The translations under genes and the position numbers were made by a program. This document shows, piece after piece, positions 44,615 through 52,165 of a stretch of DNA of 64,000 nucleotides. Source of the stretch: Paraburkholderia sp. (GTDB lineage: Bacteria > Pseudomonadota > Gammaproteobacteria > Burkholderiales > Burkholderiaceae); assembly GCF_024281035.1 (NCBI RefSeq), contig NZ_JAMXLH010000052.1, forward strand, positions 62,001 through 126,000, written 5' to 3'. Every line of letters begins with the position of its first letter. The first letter of the stretch is position 1. The notes under the pieces are model-generated. The model made no database searches. It saw only the letters and a program-made list of their open reading frames with translations, and was not told the DNA's origin.

Positions 44615-44663
44615 CTGTACTGCTCCGCGTCCAATACAGTTCGAACAGATTGTACTGATCTGT
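44615..44663. promoter_or_regulatory. Dyad sites between mocR-type and eamA genes
   Basis: CTGTACTG-N9-CAATACAG (44615-44639, 7 of 8 pairs) and ACAGAT-N7-ATCTGT (44645-44663) lie in the 130-bp divergent gap, starting right at the regulator's start codon. TGTACTG is repeated directly 35 bp apart (44616 and 44651). Such spaced repeats are typical of MocR targets. Confidence 0.6.
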
Positions 44664-44744
44664 AGCTTAACGCCGACGCGCGCAACGCGCATCATCGTCC
44701 AGACGTTCCATGACCTTCCGACGACTTCACCGCCCGACCCGATC

Positions 44745-45647
44745 ATGCGCAAATCCCTCGACCCCACCACCGACGGCTGGCTCTGCGGCCTCGCTGGCGT
44801 CCTGATCTTCAGCGGATCGCTGCCCGCCACGCGCGTCGCCGTACTCGGCCTCGCGCCGCTGTTCGTCACCGGCGCACGCGCGGCCATCGCAGGCGTGCTG
44901 GCCGTGCTGCTGCTCACCGTCTTTCGCGCCGCACGACCCGGTCGCAAGGAGATCGGCTCGCTTGTGATCGTGGCGCTCGGCGTGGTCGTGGGCTTTCCGT
45001 TGCTGACCGCGTTCGCGCTGCGTCACGTCAGCTCCGCGCATGCGATTGTGTTCGTCGGCCTGCTGCCGCTCGCCACGGCGATCTTCGGCGTGCTGCGCGG
45101 CGGCGAGCGCCCGCAGGCCGCGTTCTGGTTCTTCTCCGCCATCGGCAGCGCAGCCGTGGTCGCATTCGCGCTGGGGCGCGGCGGCGAGGCATCGCCGGTC
45201 GGCGACGCGTTGATGCTCGGCGCGATTGTCGTCTGCGGGCTCGGGTACGCGGAAGGCGCGCGGCTCACGCGCCATCTCGGCGGCTGGCAGGTGATCTGCT
45301 GGGCACTCGTGATTTCGCTGCCCGTCATGGCGCCGCTCGCGTGGTGGATGCGGCCCGCTTCGTTTGCAGCCGTCGATGCCGCGGCATGGTGGGGGCTCGC
45401 GTACGTGACGCTCTTCAGCATGCTCATCGGCTTCGTGTTCTGGTATCGCGGGCTCGCGCTCGGCGGCATCGCAGGCGTCGGCCAGCTCCAGCTGCTGCAG
45501 CCGTTCTTCGGTTTCGTGCTCGCGGCCTTCGTCCTGCACGAGGCCGTGCCGCCCGCGATGATCGGCGTGACCGCTGTCGTGATCGCCTGCGTGGCCGGTG
45601 CGCGCCGCTTCGGGCGCGCGGCGCCCGTCGCCGTGACGCGTGCCTGA
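44745..45647 (+). CDS. EamA-family transporter (DMT superfamily)
   Basis: A 300-residue inner-membrane protein with ten predicted helices in two EamA repeats (SGSLPATRVAVLGLAPLFVT at the start and YVTLFSMLIGFVFWYRGLAL in the second half). Relatives export amino acids or metabolites. The ATG at 44745 has a weak ribosome binding site; the family match begins within the first ten residues. It is divergent from the MocR-type gene, which suggests export or uptake of an amine/amino acid linked to PLP metabolism. Confidence 0.88.
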   Translation: MRKSLDPTTDGWLCGLAGVLIFSGSLPATRVAVLGLAPLFVTGARAAIAGVLAVLLLTVFRAARPGRKEIGSLVIVALGVVVGFPLLTAFALRHVSSAHAIVFVGLLPLATAIFGVLRGGERPQAAFWFFSAIGSAAVVAFALGRGGEASPVGDALMLGAIVVCGLGYAEGARLTRHLGGWQVICWALVISLPVMAPLAWWMRPASFAAVDAAAWWGLAYVTLFSMLIGFVFWYRGLALGGIAGVGQLQLLQPFFGFVLAAFVLHEAVPPAMIGVTAVVIACVAGARRFGRAAPVAVTRA

Positions 45648-45864
45648 GCACCGGGACGTCAGATCCCGTCTGACACCGATCTAACGTATCGGCGCACGTT
45701 GAAGGCGGCGGCCGCTCCGTCGCCCGAGGCGCGAACTGCGCGCACATCGTCTGAGCCGGGCCTCCGGCCCTTAGAATGGTCCCTTGCGTCTCGTGCCGGC
45801 CACCCGCCGGCACGCTCCCGCCACAGTACGCCTGCCCGCGTGCGCCGACGAAAAGGACACCTCA

Positions 45865-46701
45865 ATGCAATCTCTCCTGGCACACATTCATCCATCCAAC
45901 TGGAGCTTCCTGTGGAATGCGCTCAGCGACTTCGCACTGCGCCTCGCCGCAGCCGGAGCCATCCTGTGGATCGGCTGGTGGATCGCGCGCCGCGCGGGGC
46001 GCTGGCTCGCCGCGCAGACCAGCATCGAACCGACGCTGCGCCCGATCGCCCGCGACTCCGCCGTGTGGACCGTGCGCATCATCGCGCTGATCGGCGCGCT
46101 CTCGCAGATCGGCATCCAGACCGCCAGCATCGTCGCGGTGCTCGGCGCAGCCGGTCTGGCCATCGGCCTCGCGCTGCAAGGCACGCTGCAGAACATCGCG
46201 GCCGGGATCATGCTGTTGCTGCTGCGGCCGTTCAAGGTGGGCGACTTTATCGACGGCGGCGGCAACGTCACGGGCACGGTCGAGGAAATCAACCTCTTCA
46301 CGACGCGGCTCACGAAACCCGACGGCATCTGCGAGTTCGTGCCGAACAGCGCGCTCTGGAGCAACTCGCTCCGCAATTACAGCCGCAATCCCACGCGCCG
46401 TCTCGACCTCGAAGTGGAAGTCTCGGTGCGCGACGACGTGAACCGTGCCATCGACGCGCTGCTCGCGCTCGTCGAGTCCGATGCGCGCGTGCTGCGAACA
46501 CCCGCGCCGCAAGTGATGGTGAGCCGCTTCGACGACAGCACCGCCGTGCTCAACGTCCGGGTCTGGTCGAACACGAGCGCGTTCTGGGATCTGCGCTGGG
46601 CGCTCTCGCGCCAGGTGCGGCAGACGCTGAACGACGCGCAATGCTCGCTGCCGCTGCGCACGCGCGAGCTGCATATCGTGCAGACGCAACAAACGAACTG
46701 A
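45865..46701 (+). CDS. MscS-family mechanosensitive channel
   Basis: A 278-residue small MscS-type channel that opens on membrane tension to release solutes. Three N-terminal helices include the pore helix LGAAGLAIGLALQGTLQNIAAG, followed by the beta domain (RPFKVGDFIDGGGNVTGTVEEINLF, FVPNSALWSNSLRNYSRNP) and an alpha/beta C-terminal domain. The ATG at 45865 follows AAGGA and fits the family; an in-frame start at 45784 adds only a non-homologous tail. It is monocistronic. Confidence 0.93.
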   Translation: MQSLLAHIHPSNWSFLWNALSDFALRLAAAGAILWIGWWIARRAGRWLAAQTSIEPTLRPIARDSAVWTVRIIALIGALSQIGIQTASIVAVLGAAGLAIGLALQGTLQNIAAGIMLLLLRPFKVGDFIDGGGNVTGTVEEINLFTTRLTKPDGICEFVPNSALWSNSLRNYSRNPTRRLDLEVEVSVRDDVNRAIDALLALVESDARVLRTPAPQVMVSRFDDSTAVLNVRVWSNTSAFWDLRWALSRQVRQTLNDAQCSLPLRTRELHIVQTQQTN

Positions 46702-46973
46702 CTCGCCACTGACAACCAGCCGCTGCGCCGCGAGCTCACGCGACCTTGCGCAAGCAACCGTTGTACGCCGCGCCAGCCGTAGCGGGCAGGGCTGCTAATA
46801 TCGTGTGAGCCTGGCGCGCGTGCATGCGCGCCGAATCGACGAACTCGCGACATACCCGCGACAAACTGGCAACAAACGCCCGATAAGCCCGCACCCGTCC
46901 CGTTCATGAAGCCGACCACCTCGCCGCGCCGTTCGGACACGGTGCCGTCAGCGGCGCAGACGGCGCCGCAGCG

Positions 46974-48182
46974 ATGAACGCCGTCGCCCGCCGCCTGCGC
47001 CACTTCGCGATACAGATCGTGCCGCATGGCTATCTGGCGGTGCTGATCGTGATCGACGGGCTGATGCTGCTGCACCCGATCGCCGAAAAGGCGCTGCGGC
47101 ACACGCGCGGCGGCTGGATCCACGACTGGATCGCGCTCATCGACAAAGTCGGCCTGCTCGCACTGCCGCAGGCCGTAATCGCCACGGGCCTCGCGACGAT
47201 GGCGATCGGCATCGCACTGCGCGCACGCGTGGCGTGGGTGCTTTCGCTCCTGTTGCTGGCCGCTGCGGCCTTCATCAGCGTGTGGGGCGGATACCGCAGC
47301 ATCCCGCTTTTCGCCTTCACCCTCGCGCTCGCCGCCGCGCTGCTCTATTACTGGCGCCATTTCAACCGCACGAGCCTCGCCGCCGGCACGTTGTTCGCGA
47401 TCCTCAGCATCGGCTCGCTGATGATTTACGCCGTGTTCGGCTCGCTCTACCTCGGCGACGGCTTCTCGCCGCCGATCCACAACCTGCTCACGGCGTTCTA
47501 CTTCTCGATCGTGTCGATGGCCACCGTCGGCTACGGCGATATCACGCCGCACTCGGACACGGCACGGCTCTTCACGGTATCGGTCATCGTGCTCGGCATC
47601 ACCGTGTTCGCGACGTCGATCAGCGCCGTGATCGGCCCCGTGATCGGCGGCAAGCTCAAGCACATAGTGAAAGGGGGGATTTCAAACGTGTCCCGCAAGA
47701 ACCACTACCTGATCGTCGGCGCCTCGCCGCTCGCGCACAACGTCTACGCGGGGCTGCGCAAGCGCGGCTACGCAGTCACGGTGATCGTCGCGCCGAACGC
47801 GCCGCATGCGTACCCCGAGAACGCCGATCTCGTCATCGGCGATTCGAGCGATACCGCGACGCTGCACACCGCGGGGGCGGAAACCGCGCTCGCGGTGCTC
47901 GCGCTGCGCGCCGACGACGCCGAGAATGCCTTCGTGATCCTCGCCATCAAGGACCTCGCGCCGAAGATGCGGACCGTGGTGCTCGTGAACGACAGCCGCA
48001 ATCTGCAGCGGCTGCGACTGCTGCAGCCCGACATGGTGTTCTCGCCGCAACTGCTCGCGGGCGAGTTGCTCGCGCGCACGCTCAACAACGAAACCATCGA
48101 CAACGATCTCATCGAGCATCTGCTGTTCGGCAAGGCTCACGGGGGCACGGCTTCGCCGATGCCGCCTTCGGCACCCATCTGA
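46974..48182 (+). CDS. Potassium channel with RCK (TrkA-N) domain
   Basis: A 402-residue Kch-like K+ channel. An N-terminal membrane part (about 15-220) has several helices, with the selectivity filter TVGYGD at 184-189 after a pore helix. A TrkA-N/RCK domain follows (about 240-350: NHYLIVGASPLAHNVYAGL, with a Rossmann-like Gly motif, then VIGDSSDTATLHTAGAETAL). It probably controls K+ flux and membrane potential in response to a nucleotide or ligand. There is no obvious ribosome binding site. It lies 272 bp after the MscS gene, so the two may form an osmotic pair. Confidence 0.9.
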   Translation: MNAVARRLRHFAIQIVPHGYLAVLIVIDGLMLLHPIAEKALRHTRGGWIHDWIALIDKVGLLALPQAVIATGLATMAIGIALRARVAWVLSLLLLAAAAFISVWGGYRSIPLFAFTLALAAALLYYWRHFNRTSLAAGTLFAILSIGSLMIYAVFGSLYLGDGFSPPIHNLLTAFYFSIVSMATVGYGDITPHSDTARLFTVSVIVLGITVFATSISAVIGPVIGGKLKHIVKGGISNVSRKNHYLIVGASPLAHNVYAGLRKRGYAVTVIVAPNAPHAYPENADLVIGDSSDTATLHTAGAETALAVLALRADDAENAFVILAIKDLAPKMRTVVLVNDSRNLQRLRLLQPDMVFSPQLLAGELLARTLNNETIDNDLIEHLLFGKAHGGTASPMPPSAPI

Positions 48183-48359
48183 GAAAGCGCGCGCGCGAGC
48201 CCGTCGCGAGCCCGTCCGTGTCCGCACGCAATTCGCATACAACGCATTCCGTCAGCGCTTAATTCATCGGCGCGCGCACGGCATCCAGGCAGATTGACGC
48301 ACCGCCACGGCGCGGTCTATTGGCGCAGCACCGGCTTCGCTGCGCGCGTCTGCCGCACG

Positions 48360-48382
48360 TTGAATTTTCACTCAAAATTCAA
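48360..48382. promoter_or_regulatory. 23-bp inverted repeat upstream of the cyd remnant
   Basis: TTGAATTTT-CACTC-AAAATTCAA has perfect 9-bp arms. It is about 210 bp before the cydA-remnant start. It is not the FNR consensus (TTGAT-N4-ATCAA) and is too AT-rich for a terminator; it may be an operator. Confidence 0.4.
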
Positions 48383-48572
48383 TGTTATCAACGAGTTAAA
48401 GCATCACAACGCGATCTAACGATAGCGCGTGCGACAAGCTGGCGCAGGTTGGCGTCGCAACAAACGTCCGCCATTCCCCTACCCTTGAGGGCATCCCCAC
48501 AACGCGTTGCCCACGCTCCCGGCTCACATCGCCGTGCGAGGGGCTCCGTGCACGCAAGCTTCAGGCACATAC

Positions 48573-49100
48573 ATGCACAGTTCACTTCGGGCTTTCGGCC
48601 CGACCCGGCTGCAATCGGCCCTTGCCGCTCCCTGGCGCAGATTTGTTTCCGCGCACGTCAGGAAGCCCGCGGGCGTCGTTACGTTGCTGGCCGGCTGGAT
48701 CATGACCCGGGCCGCGCGCCAGCCATGGGTGATCCATGACGTTATGCGTAGACCGCAGGCCGTAATGCGTAGACCGCAGGCCTTGTCGCATGCCGTATCG
48801 CAGTCTGTATCACAGTCCGTATCGCGGTCCACAGCGCAGTCCGCAGCGCAGTCCACAGCGCAAGCCGTTTTGCAGGACGTAAAGGACGCTGTAAAGGACG
48901 CCGTAAAGCAGGCCGTTCAGCCGCTCGCGGCGCAGCAGGCAGGCATACCGGCGACAGCGTTGGCCGCCGTCTGTTTTCTCGCGTCCGCGGGCCTCTACGC
49001 CGTCCTCAAGTTGATGAGCACGGCGCCGCCCGCGTATCGAATCGAACCTCGAACCGCACATCGACAGCTTTGCGCCGCCGATCAGCGGATCAACGTCTGA
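48573..49100 (+). pseudogene. cydA: cydA remnant: C-terminal part of cytochrome bd subunit I
   Basis: A 175-residue frame whose middle and end resemble the C-terminus of CydA: VVTLLAGWIMTRAARQPWVI (CydA has GWI-[VA]-TEVGRQPW) and a last transmembrane helix followed by LKLM (about 128-147). CydA is normally about 450-520 residues; the first eight helices, the Q loop and all three haem ligands (His19, His186, Met393 in E. coli) are absent. Between the two CydA-like segments is a low-complexity stretch encoded by a 12-nt array. It is 33 bp before an intact cydB. The frame is open, so it may still be translated, but it cannot form an active oxidase. Confidence 0.65.
48741..48914 (+). repeat. Two 21-nt and eleven degenerate 12-nt tandem repeats
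   Basis: GTTATGCGTAGACCGCAGGC appears twice in tandem (48741-48782, 21-nt period), then eleven consecutive 12-nt units run to 48914 (such as GTATCGCAGTCT, ACAGCGCAGTCC, GTAAAGGACGCT). They encode Ser/Gln/Ala/Val/Lys/Asp repeats inside the cydA remnant. Confidence 0.85.
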
Positions 49101-49133
49101 CCCTCCCCTCCATCCGTAAAGAGGCAAGCCAAC

Positions 49134-50138
49134 ATGCATGTCACCGTCATCTGGGCTGCGATCATCGCACTCGGCGTGTTCATGTATCTCGTGCTGGACG
49201 GCTACGATCTGGGGATCGGCATCGTGCTCCCGTTTTTCCCCGACGAGCACGAACGCGATCTCATCATGAACAACGTCGCCCCCGTCTGGGACGGCAACGA
49301 AGCCTGGCTCCTGCTGGGCGGCGCGGCGCTGTTCGCAGCGTTCCCTGTCGTGTACTCGACCGTCCTTTCCACGCTTTATCTGCCACTCGCGTTCGTGCTC
49401 GGGTGCCTTGTGCTGCGCGGCGTCGCATTCGGGCGCCGCGCGAAGAACGATCCCATGAAGAAGCAGTGGGACCTCGCGTTCATCGCCGGTTCGGCGGGCG
49501 CGGCGTTCTTCCAGGGCGTCGCACTCGGCGCGTTCCTGCAAGGCATGCCCATCGAGTCGCACCTGAACGCCGACCATGCCATGCGCTGGCTCACGCCGTT
49601 CAGCGTGCTTTCGGGGCTCGGGCTCGTCGCCACGTATGCGCTGCTTGGCACGTGCTGGCTCGTCGCCAGAACGTGGGGCGACCTGCAGCGCCGCTTGCAC
49701 CGGCTCGTCTGGCCGCTCACCATGGGGCTGCTCGGCTTCATCGTGCTCGTGAGCGTGTGGCGGCCGCTGCAGGACGTGACGATTGCCGCGCGCTGGTTCG
49801 ACGTGCGCCTCTTCGCGAGGCTCGTGCCGGTCCCGCCGCTCGTGCTCGCGTGCGCGTACTGGATGCACCGCGCCATGCGCGCGCGCCGTCGCACCACGCC
49901 GTTTCTCGCGGCGCTCAGCCTCGTGTCGCTCGCCTATCTGGGACTCTTCGCCAGCCTGTGGCCGTATGCGATTCCGCAAAGCGTCACGCTCTGGCAAGCC
50001 GCCGCACCGCGTTCGAGCCATCTGTCCACGCTGGCCTGCGCGGCCATCGTTCTCCCGCTCATCCTCGCGTACACGGCCATGAGCCATCGGCTCTTCCGCA
50101 GCCGGATACGCACTGTCGGCACGCATCCGTATCGCTAG
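49134..50138 (+). CDS. cydB: Cytochrome bd ubiquinol oxidase subunit II
   Basis: A 334-residue integral membrane protein of about eight helices, the second subunit of cytochrome bd-type quinol oxidase. It has the CydB signatures IIALGVFMYLVLDGYDLGIG, NNVAPVWDGNEAWLLLGG and FPVVYSTVLSTLYLPL, and the C-terminal LILAYTAMSHRLFR. Length is that of the short, CioB-like forms. AAGAGG precedes the ATG at 49134. CydB carries no haem by itself and needs CydA, but here the upstream cydA is a remnant, so this copy is probably non-functional unless it pairs with a CydA encoded elsewhere. Confidence 0.92.
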   Translation: MHVTVIWAAIIALGVFMYLVLDGYDLGIGIVLPFFPDEHERDLIMNNVAPVWDGNEAWLLLGGAALFAAFPVVYSTVLSTLYLPLAFVLGCLVLRGVAFGRRAKNDPMKKQWDLAFIAGSAGAAFFQGVALGAFLQGMPIESHLNADHAMRWLTPFSVLSGLGLVATYALLGTCWLVARTWGDLQRRLHRLVWPLTMGLLGFIVLVSVWRPLQDVTIAARWFDVRLFARLVPVPPLVLACAYWMHRAMRARRRTTPFLAALSLVSLAYLGLFASLWPYAIPQSVTLWQAAAPRSSHLSTLACAAIVLPLILAYTAMSHRLFRSRIRTVGTHPYR

Positions 50139-50160
50139 CCGGGGCGCGCCGCACGGCTGG

Positions 50161-50244
50161 CTGGCGCTGACCGCTTGGCTGACCGGCTGGACAACCAGCA
50201 GGACAACCGGCTGGCCGACCGCCTGGCCGACCGGTTGGCTGGCT
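50161..50244 (+). repeat. Intergenic 12-nt tandem array after cydB
   Basis: Seven degenerate 12-nt units (such as GGCTGGCCGACC, AGCAGGACAACC) lie 22 bp after the cydB stop. They are non-coding, which shows that the 12-nt period is not only due to selection on protein sequence. Confidence 0.75.
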
Positions 50245-50368
50245 GACCGGCGCAACGGCGCCCTCGCGGGCGCCCGGTAGTTCGCCAAAAAATGAGGGGC
50301 AGGCCTCACCTGACGCTGGCGCACACACGCTAGACTGTTGGCCGTCCATCACTCGTGCGCCGACAACC

Positions 50369-51148
50369 ATGCAACAGATGACCTTCAACGAATCCGTGAA
50401 GCGCGCGTGGGCCAGCGCCTGGGACGCTGCCACGCGGATGCCGCGCCTCACGCTCGGCGCCTTCGTCGCCTATGCGGCGCTCAGTTGCGTGGCGTTCGCC
50501 GGGCGGCCCGTGCCCGGCGCGGGCGAAACGCCCTCGGGCGCGCTCGTGTTCGCGGCGAACCTCGCGACGTTGCTGACCTGGATCGTCGATCTCGGGTTCA
50601 TCATCAAGATCCATCGCTTCGTACTGCTGCGCGAAGGCTCGACGCCGCTGCTGCCGCTCGGCGGCAAGCCGCTCGCCCGCACGTTCGCGCTCGGGATCGT
50701 CATCACGCTCGGGCTGATCGCGAGCGCGCTCCTCCTCTACGCCATCCTGCGGCCACGGTACGAGAGCGGCGGCGCATTGTTCGGCGTCATCGTCGGCGCC
50801 GTCTGGATCTTCATCTCGGTTCGGCTCAGCCTGCTCTTTCCGGCGATCTCCACCGGCAGCCGCCTCGATCTGCGCGGCGCATGGCACGACAGCCGCGGCC
50901 ACTTCTGGAACCTCTTCGGCGTGCCATTCGTCGCCCTGCTGCCGCTCATCGGCTGCGCGCTCGTCGCCCTGATCGTCATCGGCGCCGCCGGCATCACCCC
51001 CGCGGCCATCGCCTCGCCCGCCTGGCTCGTGCTGCTCGCCACCGGTCAGGCCGCGGCGAACATCGTCTTCACGCTCATCTCGTCGGCCTCGCTCGCGTGG
51101 CTGTACCGGCGCTACGCCAACCGGCTGCCCCTGCCGCCCGAAGCTTGA
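50369..51148 (+). CDS. Hypothetical multi-spanning membrane protein
   Basis: A 259-residue protein with about six hydrophobic helices (clusters around 30-47, 60-80, 100-125, 130-155, 180-215 and 225-245) and a soluble N-terminal segment of 28 residues. I do not recognise a named family, though the pattern is like the DUF/YIP1-type membrane proteins common in proteobacteria. No catalytic motif or signal peptide is visible. The ATG at 50369 is used. It is convergent with the methyltransferase gene 28 bp away. Confidence 0.75.
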   Translation: MQQMTFNESVKRAWASAWDAATRMPRLTLGAFVAYAALSCVAFAGRPVPGAGETPSGALVFAANLATLLTWIVDLGFIIKIHRFVLLREGSTPLLPLGGKPLARTFALGIVITLGLIASALLLYAILRPRYESGGALFGVIVGAVWIFISVRLSLLFPAISTGSRLDLRGAWHDSRGHFWNLFGVPFVALLPLIGCALVALIVIGAAGITPAAIASPAWLVLLATGQAAANIVFTLISSASLAWLYRRYANRLPLPPEA

Positions 51149-51176
51149 CGCGCGAGGCCTGCGCGACGCAGCCGCC

Positions 51177-51854
51177 CTACCAGATCCCCGGCACGAAGCG
51201 ATACCGCACGCGCTGCACATATTCGCGATAGCCGGGCAACCCGTCGACGAGCGTGCGCTCCTCCTTCACCGCACGCCAGCCGATGCCGGCCACCATGAGC
51301 GGCACGCACGCGAGCCCCCACCACGAGCCCAGCATCAGCGGCGTGCCGGCCAGCAGCAGGATCGCGTACGCGTACATCGGATGCCGGACGTACGCATACG
51401 GCCCGGTATCGCTCAACGTGTGGCCGCGCTCGCGCTGGATCGCGACGACCGGCGATGCATAGCGGTTCGCCGCGAACACGCCGCGCGTGAAGTAGATATC
51501 GAGAAACACCCCGACCGCGCCCACCACACGCAGCCAGAGCGGCACGTGCGACCAGCCGAAGCGCACGGCGTCGATGCCCATGAGGCACAGCCACGCGCAC
51601 CAGGCGACGGTCACCGCCACCATGAACACGCGGTCCCACCGGCTCTGCCCGCGCGGCGCGAAGGGCGCGAGGCGTTCGGCGAGCAGCCCCCGATCGACAC
51701 GCCAGAGCCACACGCCGAGCCAGATGCCGCACGCGGCCCATTCGAGCAGCCAGAGCCACGCAGCGAGCCAGGCGAGCGTGCCCGCCGAACCGAACAGCAG
51801 CGCGCCCATCCACGCGAACCAGACCACCGTCAGCCAGATCATCCGTCCAATCAT
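51177..51854 (-). CDS. Membrane methyltransferase (ICMT/PEMT-like)
   Basis: A 225-residue inner-membrane protein of the isoprenylcysteine carboxyl-methyltransferase-like family. About five helices are followed by the SAM-binding core with TGPYAYVRHPMYAYAILLLAGTP (about 150-172) and KEERTLVDGLPGYREY (about 194-209), both typical. AGGGAGG precedes the ATG at 51854; an upstream ATG at 51887 has no such site. In bacteria these proteins methylate lipids or small isoprenoids, substrate unknown. It is transcribed away from the Fur-box operon next to it. Confidence 0.85.
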   Translation of the reverse strand: MIGRMIWLTVVWFAWMGALLFGSAGTLAWLAAWLWLLEWAACGIWLGVWLWRVDRGLLAERLAPFAPRGQSRWDRVFMVAVTVAWCAWLCLMGIDAVRFGWSHVPLWLRVVGAVGVFLDIYFTRGVFAANRYASPVVAIQRERGHTLSDTGPYAYVRHPMYAYAILLLAGTPLMLGSWWGLACVPLMVAGIGWRAVKEERTLVDGLPGYREYVQRVRYRFVPGIW

Positions 51855-51997
51855 CGCGTCCTCCCTGACGGCCTGTCGCGCGCGCATCGGCGGGATGAGC
51901 TGCCATTTCCGCCCGTACGGCCGCCATCCGACTCACTGTACGCCCGTTCTGACAGCGGGATCGCGGCGCGCCAATTCCCCCACGACTCAAATTAGTA

Positions 51998-52049
51998 TTT
52001 GCGAATCATTCTCATTTGCATTGACTATTAATGAGATGGGACGTAGGAT
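51998..52049 (+). promoter_or_regulatory. Fur-box-like site overlapping a sigma-70 promoter
   Basis: TTTGCGAATCATTCTCATTT (51998-52017) closely resembles Fur boxes of Burkholderiaceae (read on the minus strand AATGAGAATGATTCGCAAA). Directly after it TTGACT (52021-52026) and TAGGAT (52044-52049), spaced by 17 bp, form a promoter for the porin operon. Fur binding here would repress the operon when iron is plentiful. Confidence 0.65.
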
Positions 52050-52165
52050 TCGTCTGATTCTTCTGATCTGTAGCCCGATCGCCGCGCAACGACCCAGAGC
52101 CAGGCGCGCTCCTGCGCGGCGATCCAGCCAACAACCACCTCGACAAAATCAAAACAAGGACCTCG

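Noticed and set aside
48360..48382. FNR/ANR site for the cyd genes
   Set aside because: The core is TTGAA-N13-TTCAA rather than TTGAT-N4-ATCAA, and spacing is wrong.
48741..48914. CRISPR array
   Set aside because: Units are 12 nt, contiguous, degenerate and in frame; there are no spacers and no cas genes.
48810..50324. A long minus-strand open frame over cydB
   Set aside because: It is a shadow; its repetitive Gln/Val/Gly part is the complement of the 12-nt array after cydB.
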